Positions 1 to 12,900 of a stretch of 64,000 nucleotides of DNA are shown here, one piece after another. The notes under the pieces were generated by a model. The model had not been told where the DNA came from and did not search any database. It was given only the letters and a program-made list of their open reading frames with translations. The stretch covers positions 206,193 through 270,192 of the forward strand of contig VZSF01001220.1 in the NCBI GenBank assembly GCA_013398295.1, read 5' to 3'. The position numbers and the translations under genes are program-made. How positions within the stretch are numbered: the first letter of the stretch is position 1; the number at the start of each line of letters is the position of its first letter. This DNA is from Chionis minor. Taxonomy: Eukaryota; Chordata; Aves; Charadriiformes; Chionididae.

Positions 1-3000
1 GCTTCATACTGATGGAAAACATACCATCTAATGCTGAGTTATAGGCCCTTCCTCTTGTATAGCCATGATATTAACTAGGTTGTGTGGGGAGCAGTTTCTG
101 CAACAGACTGAAATCTGATGCTGATGCTGCAGTACTGTGTGCTCAGGAAAACACTGAGTGAGCCAAAGGTAATGCTGCTTTTTTAGCCCCAAAGAAAAAT
201 AAATTGCTCTAAAGGTACCTATAAATCCTCATTGTCAGGTGGATATTCTCTGTTTCACTTAAAGAAACAGAAGAAGAAGAATTTATGGGTTTTTTCAGTC
301 CAGTCTACTCCTGCTGTTGGCACCATGTCATATAATAACTTTCATAAACTTACCGAACTGCGTCTTAAAAAGCAGAACCTCACAACCTTAGAGTAATACT
401 TCTTTCTGTTTAAAACCACAATTCCCTTTTAACAGAACCAGTGTAAAGGGAACAAAACTACTGTAACTGCAAGCATTGGCAACAGTGCTACAGATGTCTT
501 AATAAATAGTAGGAGAGAGAGTAACAGAGTTGGGCAGCTGTTGGCATAGCTAAAACTTACAAGGTTGTTTGTATATTTGCAAGATTTCATGCAAATCCTG
601 AGGCTTTTCCTTCCTCTGATTAAACGTGAGAAATGGAGTAAATACTTTCACAGTAGATCTTGTTGCAGCTCAGTTCTGCAACTTTGAGACACTGGTAAAA
701 CCTGTCTTATTTAATATAGCTGTAGCTATGTTCTCTTGGAGACTGATTCCAAAAATCTGTAAGTTATAGTTGCCCTATTGCAGACCTGTGAGTTTTTCTA
801 GAATGGATATCACTTATAGATTTTTAGCTACAAATAGAAAGAAACTCTTTGCATCTTCTAGGTCTGCTCTGTTTACATATATCTACTTTTTTCCCCTCCT
901 TTTTTCCACTGAATTGCTAACATTCTTCTTCCAGAAAGAGACTTGTTTGCTTGTGTGTTTATCTGGATTTGTTGGGTTGACAACTGTATTCTTAATTTCT
1001 TTTTTTTCTGGTTTCTTTGCTTCCTCATACTACTTCCTGTTTGTTCCTCGGTGTATTGCAGTTACCCACTAGACAGGGTAGCCTCCCTATCCGGACAAGA
1101 TGGTTCCCAATTAATCTTAAAGGCTCACCACCCCTCTAGGAAAAAATCCAAAACAGTTTTATTGTTGTTGAATAACAGGAGGCTTGAAAAGCTGAGGAGT
1201 AGCTTTCACCTTGGATCAGCACTTCATTTAGAATTTGGGGAATGACTCAATTTTATACAGACCCTTTTATAAAAACAGACCCAACCCACTAAAATGCATC
1301 CTTTCCTCTGTTTCCCAAAACAACCAGCAGGTTATCTTTGTGTCACAAGAACAGGAATTTGGAGGGCTGTAATTTAGAACCTAGACCTGCACTGAAGGCT
1401 GCTGTTCTGCCCTAGTGTTGTGCCCAGTTTGGTATTAGCCCTTCCTTCACTAAGCAATGCCTTGCTAAAGGACATTCACCTGTAAGGCTGTTAAACATAA
1501 TACCTGGGCCAGTGCTGACACATGCAGTTCATTAGTTCATTCTCCTGGTGAACCTCAGTTGTATGGTGAAGGAAAGCCTGAGGAAGAGCTGCTCATGATG
1601 GAAGGGCAAATAGCAAGGCATGGCTGGCTATCAGGGGGAGCTCCTGCACCAGCTGATTTTTGGTCGGGGGAAAGTTGCCTCTAAGTGGAAAATTTTTGTA
1701 TGAGGAGGGAGAAAAGCAATCTTGGGGGACACATGTATATCTTCAAAGACAGTTCCAACATAATCTTTTTTTTGGTGTCCTGGACTGAAGACATCACAAA
1801 AAATGTTTTCATAGAAAGCTGAGAATTAGAAATGTAAAGGATCTAGTGCAAGGTATCAAATGCTTCTCTAGGGGCATACAGTTCATATCACTGGAGATGG
1901 TCCATTGGAAAACAGGGTCAGCTTCAGCTCATGGTGAATACCTCCTGTTGCTCAGCAAGTTCCTCTTGCTATCCATACAACACTTTTTCTAGAATACACA
2001 TTTCAGAAAATAAATTCCTCAGTAAGACCTAACTTGCTCAGGTGAAACCCACATTTGCTGGGAGTACACATTTTTTGTTTATTCTTCCTTGTCCTCTCAT
2101 TTGAAGACAACAAATGTTGTGATGTTTTGCCTTAATGCGTTTATCTTTAGTCTATAAAATGTCATTAATAAGGATGACTCTTGTGACCCTTGGCATGGAC
2201 CCATAACACATGAACATGCAATGTAGGATGGAGCAGGGAAACCTCTCAGAGATACAATTCTCCTCACCAAAGCAGCTTTTGTGCTGCAAACTACGGTTCT
2301 TCTAATGACACTCACTATATGAAGTCTTGTGTGATATTGTCCCAGATTTATGGCTGATGGTTTCCCCAAGAGCTATTTGGGTAGTCTGTGCTTCAGTGAA
2401 ATGGCTTTCATATGTCCTGTAACAAATCCAAAAGTGTAATGGAGTAGGTCATTTGTCTTGAGTTTTAACATGAAACAAAATGTAGTGAGCTTTTTTGTTC
2501 TCTGTGGTGGGGGAAAAACTGGCTCAATTTCAACTTGGATCCTAGCTTTTGGTTTCTGAAGTCACCCCTGTGGAGGTGATGTTAAATTTGTAATGCTGCC
2601 TCACGCAGCATACAGCAACACGCTGCTTTAGTGACAGTAAGTAAAGCAAACTAATGTCTTCAACTTTGTTCTTGTCCATTTGTAGTGGTATTAATGTCCT
2701 TCTAAGAACAATGCAGACTGCCTAATCGGGGAAAAAAAAAGGGGGGGGTGGGGGGGGGGGAAGAACTAACCAGATTTATAGCTCCTGTAAAGTGATTTAG
2801 CTGCTAGAAATAAGAATAATATCACAGGGCCAAAATACTTAGACCACCAATGTAAGGAACTTCTGGTCCAGTGATTAGGATAGTAACCTTTTTCAGGACT
2901 GCTTTGGTAACAATTTCTCTTGGCTACTCAATATAAATGTACTGGATAATACAGTTTTACCTCTGTTACTGGCCTTTGAACTGATTATGTATTTAATAAT

Positions 3001-3778
3001 TACTGTTTTCTGTCTAGTACCGTACCATATCTATCACGTCTAAGTCTCAAAAACATAACTAGTTTACCCCCTTGAAGGAATTAGTCACTGTTTGACGAGA
3101 AGCCATCCCACCTGCTGGGCAGTGGGAATGTTTCAGCCAACTCACTGCCAGGCAGACCTCAAATGCACGAAGTACATTAGGATGTTTCAACAAAAACTTC
3201 ACTTTTTTCTCCAACACCAGCACCGTGTGTTTCACAGGCAAATGGGGAGAGTTGCTGCATGTTGTGGAATGAGGATGAGCTGCAGGAGTGATCTACTGAG
3301 ATGCACATTTCTGTGAGCTTGGGTTAAAGAGCACATCGGCTGCAGGAACCAGCCTTGCCCAGCTCACTGATGGCCTTAACACTCTTGACCTTCAGCCCTG
3401 GCATAGTTATCACAAAGTTCTTTTGAATGCGAACATCAATAGCACAGAGTACTCCATGTTTTCTTCTGGTTTTAGCTTGAATTACTATTTAAAAGCCTAG
3501 TGATGTTCAAAATATCTGAGATGGACTGTTTAGGTAACGTATACTTCCAAGTATGTTGTTAGGTTACTGATGGGTCACGACCATGCAGTGGAGGTATGAT
3601 TTTCTAGTCATTTAGATCTGCCATATGAATAAATACAAGAATCTTCTCCTTAGCTAGTGCCCTTTTATTTTATGATTATGTTGTGGTAGTGACATTAAAA
3701 GTACAATGGCTGTGGGTGAAAGGTGTCACTTCTATTAAAACCGTGAATCACAATGTTTCTCACATTATGTCTCTGTAG
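1..3778. other. IQGAP2 intron upstream of the first visible exon
   Basis: No exon is recognisable here. The residues expected before the CH domain (a region ending in a Glu-Ala-Lys-Arg-like stretch in IQGAPs) were looked for and not found, so the preceding exon is presumably upstream of base 1. Apart from a G-rich tract near 2740 I see no repeat or RNA gene. The short open frames look like chance. Confidence 0.7.
2728..2761 (+). repeat. G-rich / A-rich low-complexity tract
   Basis: A run of four G, nine A, eight G, one T and eleven G. It lies in the intron in the sense orientation of IQGAP2, so the G run would be present in the pre-mRNA. Confidence 0.9.
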
Positions 3779-3935
3779 GTGGATGGAGGTCTGCTTGGAA
3801 GAAGAGCTGCCCCCAACTACGGAGCTGGAGGAAGGCTTAAGAAATGGTGTTTACCTTGCCAAGCTTGCAAAATTCTTTGCCCCTAATGTGGTGTCAGACA
3901 AAAAGATCTACGATGTGGAGCAGGCGCGCTACAAG
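3779..3935 (+). CDS. IQGAP2: IQGAP2 exon 1 of window (CH domain, first part)
   Basis: The acceptor is the AG at 3777-3778 and the donor is gtaata. The exon enters with one base of a split codon and then encodes residues 1-52, beginning [12 protein letters not shown] and continuing [16 protein letters not shown]. This is the start of the IQGAP calponin-homology domain, which binds F-actin. The following intron 3936-5183 shows nothing beyond AT-rich sequence. Confidence 0.95.
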
Positions 3936-6900
3936 GTAATAACTCTTTCAGTTCTCTCATCAGCTAGACAAAAAAAAAAGTAATGTCTGTCTTTCAGCTC
4001 TTAGAGATAACCAAGCATGGTTGGTTAACTTTTTGCATCTTTCATAAGAAGGTTGGGACTAGGCAGAAGATACACAGCACTAAAGCCAACATGATAAATT
4101 AAGAAACGTTTTATTTTTTTAAAAAAAATATTAGTCACTTAATGTTTTTAAAGCTGAACAAATTACACTTTGGCTCCAGGGACAACATAAGCTTTACCAT
4201 TTACACAATTATTTCTCATTAGGAACAGCAGCCAAAAGCAATTCAGAAATTAAACTTGACCGTTACAAATTTTCCTCATCTTGTACGGAAGGATATTCAC
4301 TTTGTTAGATCTGTATGTTTATTTTACCAAATTTAACACTGAGAAGCAAAAATTTAAAAAAAAAGCTATTAGCAATTAAACTTAGCTTGCTACCAGTGCA
4401 GCGTTTGTTAAATCCAAGATCCCTAATAATATAGAAATCCATACATGTATATGCAGTAGTCCCACTATGGAATGCATTATCTCAACATGTAGAAAGGGCA
4501 GAAAAAATTTGAAACAACCATTTTCAAGGTGTAATCACTGTGTTCTTTAAGAGTTGAGAAATTAAGCCGTTCTAGTTCCTATATGGTTAACAGAACCATA
4601 ATTAAGAATCCTGGTCACATTTAAATGCATTTCTTGAAAATCTCCAAAACTTGAGTTCAGACTTCTTTTCCGCCTTTACCCTGATTCTTTATTTTTTTTT
4701 TTAAATCAAATACTTTTCCGCTCTGCTCTTTTAACTGCTGCTAGTGTAGGCTATAGAGAGGGTCAGGTGTTCTGGTTGATCTTAAGAGTGACTAAGAACT
4801 CCTTATCTGTTCTCCTTCACAGTAGTGTTGAGCCATGTTAACACTTCTGTATTTCGGAGGTTCCTGGTATTTGATAGCCAGCTTTTACTCCTAAAGACTA
4901 CTGAAGGGCTGTAGAAATGACCATTTCAGTCACCGTCAACCCAGATGGGTACAAATCTGGCTTATGTCACATAAAAGAATGAGCTGGACAGCATGGGGCT
5001 CTTGATGTGTTAGGGTGCTTCATTAGCAGGATTGGAGCTGTCATGCTTAGGTTTCCAGGTTCAAACACGTGAGAATTCCCTGAACTCAACTTCAAGATAT
5101 AAAAGTGGGAAGCAACAGGAGGATCAATAATCACAGAATTTGCTTTATGTGACTTTTATCTTTTTCTTTTATGTTTCCAATAGAGATCTGGCCTTCATTT
5201 TCGGCACACTGACAACACTGTGCAGTGGTTAAGAGCGATGGAGTCCATTGGTCTGCCTAAGGTAAGTCTTTGAAATTTAGCAAAGAAGCTGGCTCAAGGC
5301 ACTCGCTCACTGAGATCCCCTTTCATCTGCTTGAAAATAAATGGTTGCTTACAGCAGGTCTACAGGGAAGGGGTAATACAGGAAACAAACCCAAAGAGAA
5401 GGTGATGCTGCAAGTGGGAGCGTCACTTATGTGCTACTGCTGCTGGTGTGCTGGGGCCGAGGCTGCTGTGGACAAGTGCTGTGGGTGGAAATGCTGAGGG
5501 TGCTTCTCCCTTGGGAAGACAAACAGGGGGGTGCTAGCAGTGTTTTAGCTGTATCTCATGGCTAGTACAGTCTCTGCGGGGGCCTGAAAGGAGTATGGTT
5601 TAAAACAGAAAGCAAGAAAACTTAAATATTTGCTTCTTTAGGTTACTGCCTCTCATCATGTCTCTTGCTGCCTCTTCCTCTTAATGTACATCCTAGTTTC
5701 TTTGCCTCTACCCTGTTTCCAGACTGTCCTTGCACACTCCAGTATACCTGCGTGGCTGTGCTGCCGCTCTTCTTCTGCCAGCTGCTTTCTTGGGTCACCT
5801 ATCATATTTATCTTCTTCCTCGTGGGTCTTCACTTGTCATCTCCCTGCTCTGCTGCTGTTTCTGGGCACCAGTGAGTCTTTTTCAGATGAAAATCCTCTA
5901 AGAAAGAGCTGTGTGGAAACACCTATTCTGCTTCTTTGGACATCTTGGCATTTGCACACAGCCTGGGTCAAGTAGTCCCTTGCCCCGGCTGCCCAGCAGC
6001 TGCCCCAGGGTGCCTGGGCAGGGGCAGACCCAGTGCTGCCCCATGTGCTATGGTCAGTCATGGTGAGGATGCTCGGATGGCTACCTGAAAGGCTTCTGGG
6101 ACTACCAGCCAGTCACTGTGGGTAAACCCACTGCAGGCACCCATAAGCAGAAAAGAGCATCCATGACTGCCATCAGAAATGCCACCGAGATGGGGAGGGT
6201 TCTGCCTTTCCCAGCTCAGGCGTTTTTTTGTCTAACTTAATTCTTCATTCAGCTGGCTGATTTTCACTTTGCCTCCTCTGAAAGGTTTCACTTGCGTTGT
6301 GGAGGGTGGTCATAGCCAAAAGCTTTCATGAGTCTCCCTCCCAGAGCTGTTGTGAGCAAATGATGAAGAGGGCACTGTGCTCCTGACTCACTCAGTCTTG
6401 TCGTACTAACCATGGGATCGTGCAGCCCCAAATGCCCGGCCTCGGTTGGAATCACGCTGCCAACTCTCACAGTTAGCTAAGTCTTTTATTTTATTTTTGT
6501 GGCAAAACAGTGTTTAGTGACCGGGATGAAGGCCAGGAACAAATTAGCAGTAGAAACAGAATTGGAACTTATGATGTGACTCTTTGGCGAAATTGCTTAA
6601 TATTCCTCTCTCTGAATATCTTTCTCTGTAAATGATGTATTCATGAAGTTAGGGGTGCTGGAAAACAGAATTTTGCATTTTTAAACCGTACTTGATATAT
6701 TTGGTTCACAATGAGGCTTTGCAAATTGTAACTGCATCCCAGGTTTTGGGTGTCTGTAGGAGGACAAGCCTCACTGGCTCAGCTTGTGCTGAAGGACCTT
6801 TCCCAAAAACCTTGCTGAAATGCTGTCTGCTTATCTTCCTTTTTTCCTTCTTACTAAGTAGCTTTTATGCTCTATTAATTTCTTCCTTATGAAAACTACT

Positions 6901-9900
6901 GATGAAGTTAAAATAACATCAGAAGAGTCTTGATTCATAACTGTATAAAAGTAACAGCTGAAATTCTATAAGCTTGAGGTGTGGTTCTGCAGAGAGCTCA
7001 TTTTAGTTACTTTTCTGCTTAGTAATATGTCTTCTCCTTTAACTGTGTCCTCTTTGTTTTTTAGATCTTTTATCCAGAGACTACAGATGTCTACGACAGG
7101 AAAAACATTCCTAGGATGATATATTGCATTCATGCTCTAAGGTAATTGGTGATGGAGCAAACATTAAAGTAACTGCCAAATCTAGGAGTGTAAGTCTTGA
7201 AATGGCTTTACAGTAACCAGTATACCAAAATCTGTCAGAATTTACAAGTTCATTAATTTAAAGTTGGAGAAAAAAGTCCAACTTGTCAGGCCTGTTAGCC
7301 AAATTATTTTCAAAATAGAAATGAAGAACCACTGAATTTAGCAGAGACATCCCCCTCAATGACTACATCCCCTCACAAAGTACACATACTGCTTCAAAAC
7401 ACATACTGCAACAGAAACCAAATGGATGAACAAAAGCTTAGCAAACTATCGGTATAACCATTGGGCACATGTGCTGATCAGAGTGAAAATAATGAACTGA
7501 CATCTTTCTGTCCCAAAAAAGGAGCAAATAATTACTGGATTCTGAGCCCATTCATCCAAAAATTAACACTTTCCAAGATTTTAAAGTCCTGAGCAACTTG
7601 CTTCTAAATGTAAAGTCAGGAAGGCTTTGACCACACCACAAGAAGTAGAGCTTACAATTTTTTCATGTCCTGCCTTAAGCATTTTCTTGATGTTTAGCAC
7701 TGAAAATAAGGAGAATCTGCCTAGTGCTGTCCCTGGTGTGAGGGGCAGTTGTGGTGGCAGTCAGGTCCCCCTTGCTGCTTTCCTAGCTTCTTTCCTGCCC
7801 ATAGAGACATTTTCCTTTCATTACTTTCTTGCAACTAGTCTTGAAGAGAACATAATTAACTTACACCCCAAACTCTCTTCTACATTTCTGTTGGTGTTCA
7901 AGGGCACATCAGCTGCTCCAGGGCTATAGGTCAGGAACTCCTCATACAGGCTGTATCGAAAAAACTTTTAAGGCCTAACCCTTGAAATGATGTGCTCTCC
8001 AGAGGATCAGTACTGGGTTCACTGACCCTGGAAAACTGCTCTGTGTCCAGCACCACAGCACTGAGAAACAGCAATTGCAAGCAGGCTTTTCACCTTTGCA
8101 GCATATGCACATGACTGTTACATGAAGAATCACCACTGGGTTTAAATGCTAAGTTCTAATGCATCTTGGAGCACACGCTCAAATTTCAAAGGCTTATAAC
8201 TTGGGAAAATTGAACGCTTTCTCAGAAAGGTGAGGGGTTGACCTACTTGCCATTCTTTCTTAGTTGTTACAAAGTCATTATTCCAAAGTAATATGATTAT
8301 CGAGCTTTCCAAGAAAAGTTACTTTCAACAAAAATATTTTCTTACTCTCATTCTTGGAAATCCTGAAACCATCTGTAGTTTCCTACATGAATTCATTTGT
8401 GCACAGTCAGGGTGCACAATTTAAGTGCTTAAATTTGATAAAATTATTTTCAACTGACCCTTTAAGAAGCATAAAATATCCTTAACTGTAGGTAATAAAA
8501 ACAAAGAGCTCTGTCTATCCAAATGGTCTACTTGAAATTGGAAATATTAATGTTTCACAGGGCAAGGCTTTGGTTAGCCAAGGTGATCTTTGAGCTGCTA
8601 GAGGGCCTGAAGATAGACAACGACTCCAAGCAATATGGTTTAAATATATTTTTATGATATATCCTGGGTCAAGTCTGAAATGAAGACCATTACACTTACA
8701 GTATGTGGAACAGCTTGCACTGTCAAATACAGCACTGCTCTGACCAGAAAGGAGTGACTTAGCAAACAATTTCTAGACTCTTGTTAAATATAATTACCCT
8801 CTTGCTTTTCTCCTCTTGAAACATCAATACTTAAAGCCTGACCTGAAAAATACAAAGACAGAGGTCTCATTTCTTGCATCATTTTTCTTTTGAAAGCTCA
8901 TTTGGATTTCTTCCTGTACTAAATGAGGCTAAGAACTGCTTCATTTAAATTAAGATGTTAGCAATGATTCCTGTTCATAAATAGTAGTGCTTATGAAATC
9001 TTGATTTTTCACTGAAAAATTTAGTTTACACATGACTTTTGCAAGCAGATCACTGCTACATCCTGGGCAAACAGTCTCTCTGAAACTGGACAGCTTCAAA
9101 ACATTTTTTTCCTAAGAAGCAGTAGAATAAGAAGTACATGTCTTAAAAAAACCCAAAAAACCCCCACCCCACACTATTTTCAGATCTGTTTTTTTATAGT
9201 ACGTTATACAGGAGCTAAGCCTAAAAAAAGTTCCCACAAACCTCTGCTGGTATAAACTGCAGTACTGCACAGGCAATGCAAAGTGAACTTCACTTGGGAA
9301 TTGCCCTTTCCCCTTTGTTTCTGCCCTGTTCTTGATGCCTCGTATCCAGCTTGCTTAACCCCAAGACTCCTTCATTTTGATTTTATGTGGGTTCCTTGCG
9401 GCTCAAGTTACACTGTAAAAGAATTAAGCAAGCTTTTTCAAGTGAAATTATACCTAAATACAGAGTGGAAGTTTCTTTGTATTCACTGCAAGACTGGTAG
9501 CGCATTCTCAGCACCACCTGGTGGTTAAGAAATTTATCCAAACAAAGGAGCATAGGAAGTAAAGCACATGCCTCAATATCTTCCTGGAAGTGCTGAACAC
9601 CAAAAATATGAGTCTCTAATGTTCATACCACTCTTTCTTCCTCTTTCTTTTTATTGTGGTGACCTCCCACAGAAGTCCATGTAACCCCACGATGCTGATC
9701 TTTGTAACTGTTCATATGATACAGCCAGCGCTTCAGCCAGGACTGTGTCCCTGTCTCAAATTTAGAGTAAAATCTCTTTAAAAGCCCACATGGAAAGACT
9801 GGCAGGCAGATCAGGGTAATGGAGGAACTGCTTCATTACTATAGTCATGTGGGGTTTTTCCTGCTACAGTGACCAGCACTTCAGATTGCTGTGAAAGGCG

Positions 9901-12900
9901 AGAATGGCAACAGCAATCATTTTGAGGGACTGCAGTGGTCAAAGTGTCAACCTACATGAGATGTGCTGTTCTGTCCATCCAGGTCATGCCAGGGCAGAGG
10001 AATGGCATGGAAGATAAAATGCTTATTGTGTGCTCTGAAATACACGTGACAGCTACAAATTGCAAAAAACTTGCTTTGAAATATCATTTTGTAATTTGCT
10101 TATAGTAAAAAAAAAAATAAATCCAACAATAAAATGCAAAAAGGAAATGTGCCTCTCTAGAAATAAAAACCCCAAGCCACAATGCACATTTGAAATGTAC
10201 AGAGTTGGGGTGAAGTCATTTAAAAGACAGAAAATAATCTTTTTGGATGAACACCTTATTAAAGTCTTGTTTTTAAAAACTACCTTTTTGATTCCTGCTT
10301 GAAAAACTCACTAGTCTATTGAATTTCACTGAAATTCTAGAAACATCAGTCTTTCACGTATAAACACATGCTTTGTGTGTGGAAGATTGGAAGATATTGA
10401 GAAAATGCAAATGTACTAAGGTGTTTTTTCAGATAGCACTCCAGCACTCTAGGAATAATGTGTATAATCTTCCATGCTATATTGAAGCAAAAGTATTAAT
10501 GCCTGGATAGCAATTTAAATTGGGCTTTCTTCATTTTCTAAAAGCCAAATAACTAAACCCACAAATATGTTCAAGGCAGGCTTGGATGGACTTACAGTTC
10601 CTTGTTCCTCTACATTTAGTAAGAAGTGTGTCAGTGATTTCTGTTTATTCAGCTATTAATTACAGAGGTGTAATAACGCAAGTCAAAACAGGACATAGAC
10701 ACAAAGCTATAAGCTGTACTAAAGTGCGTTCACATCTTGATTTCATTTTTTCCCCCCAATACTAGCTTTCAAATTTCTTTAACTGTCTTCCGCTAAGGTT
10801 TTCTATGTACATATCCCCTGTGATCTGAGATACACTGAAAGTGCCCCTCTTTTAGAGAACAAGTCCAGAAAGAAACATCAAGTCAAAAAAGACTTCTCTT
10901 CCTCTAAGACTTAAAAATACTGCATAAAGAAAACAGTGGGGTTAATCTATTCTGTATCAGACTATGAAAATAAAGGGTTAAAGGACAGCTTCATAAAAGC
11001 CCTTTTCTCTTGTACAGAAAGCAGGCACCTCAACCACATGTGGGACTTTAAATTCTAATTTTCTTCTTTGCAGTTTGTATCTGTTCAAACTAGGATTAGC
11101 ACCACAGATCCAGGACCTACTGGGAAAAGTAGACTTCACAGGTAATAAACTGCCTATCTAATCATATGTTAGATGGTTTCTCCACGCAGTAAATCTGCTA
11201 ACATTGTACATATTTTCTATTATGATCTTTCTCCTCCTGCAAGGTTGTTCTGAACACATCCTAATTAAATAGGTGGGAGGCTGCTATTTTTAATGAGTAT
11301 CTGTCTCTGAAGGACAGAAGGGAGTGAATTTACATGGAATACTTGTCGTATCTTAGATTCCTTCCAAATGGGGAGGAAAAACTGCTAAGAAGCCCTGGCC
11401 ACAAGCGCTTTCAAAAACATTGCATCCATATTTGTAAGTATGGTGACTCATAATTAAATTCTTATGCTTTTGTTCTGATAATATTTCTTTTTTATGTGAA
11501 CAGAGGAAGAAATCAGCAACATGCGAAAGGAGCTAGAGAAGTACGGTATACAGATGCCATCTTTTAGCAAAATTGGTGGGATTCTGGCCAGTGAATTATC
11601 AGTGGATGAAGCTGCGTGTAAGTGTGGCTCTTGTTCTGTTTTCTACTAGATAATTTGACAGAACACTAACAAAATATTTTCTGTGTTTCAATTCACCCAC
11701 TTTGCTATCTCTTAATAGATAACAGGAAAAGCAAGCAAGTTCTCACTAGCTATCACACTACATTGTTTGTACAAGACTTCTTGCAGTTTTTCAGTCTGCA
11801 TTTTTGAGCATCTCCATTGAACCATAAGAATCGCTGCCAAAAACAGATTTGTTAGTCTTCTGCGTGGATTTAATGTTTTGGTAGCTAGTGCTCCTCTAAA
11901 ATGACAAATTGAGCTCTGAGCGTGCCTCTGCACCATAGGGGCTGTCATGGAGATGGCCATGGGAACAAGGTGCCCTCTGTGAGCCTCCTTCCTGTCTTGA
12001 GCTCTTGCAGTTTTCCTCAAAAACCCAATCAGGCTTCTGTGAGGACAAGGCGCTGTTTTATAGAGACAGCTCTCCCATGGCAGGGGGGTTGGAACTTGAT
12101 GATCTTTAAGGTCCCTTCCAACTCTAACCATTCTATGATATGGTGGTGCAACCATTTGCATCCATGGGCAGCCTTCGAACTGTCTGACCATTGGCATGTG
12201 ACCCACAGCATGGCAGAACCCTGCAGGAGGGCACATCCTGCTGGTGCATCCAAAATAAGCTTTCCTTTTTAGAGGGATTGATGCACAGTTACAGTCCTCT
12301 TGAGTCTGTCTTGAACAGCTTCCACTCAAACCCAAAATTAAATGTTTTTGTGCTGCCCCAGCCTATCCATCTGTAAATCTGGGGGTTTTTTCTCCATTTC
12401 TATTTTTTGTTGAAGGAAGTGATATATTTAAAAAAAATAAAAATTTCCTTGAACTGCAATGGCACAAAATGAAGTGCGCCCTTTTAAATCCATGCTTGAA
12501 CTCTAGTTATTTTGTTCAAAATCCTAGCCCTTTTCAGAAGGGCAAACTGAAGTCTGGAAGGGCTGGCTTGACTATGTTCCATGGCACAGTAGGTCACTGA
12601 TACAAACCACTAACAGTACTGCAGACTGTACATCAGGAGGTGGGAGGAATAAAAAGGCTGAATTATAATTAAATTCCATTCCAATTTTGTTAAACCTTGC
12701 AAAGTAGCATAATTGAAACAAGCTGATTCATGATGTTACTTGGTGTGCAGAAGTTTCCAGACCTTAACTTAAAACATACTTCCTTAATTTTTTTGCTTTG
12801 TCTGTGTTGTATATTTTTGAGCCTGGTATAGCTTAATAAGTGCACCCTTCTGTAAAGTTAGCTCTTAAAATACTGCCTCTGGAAGTGGGGGTAGTTTGTC

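Noticed and set aside
11712..12335. 207-codon open frame on the minus strand
   Set aside because: It crosses an antisense CR1 3' end, has no motif of any family I know and lies within intron 5. Length alone is not enough.
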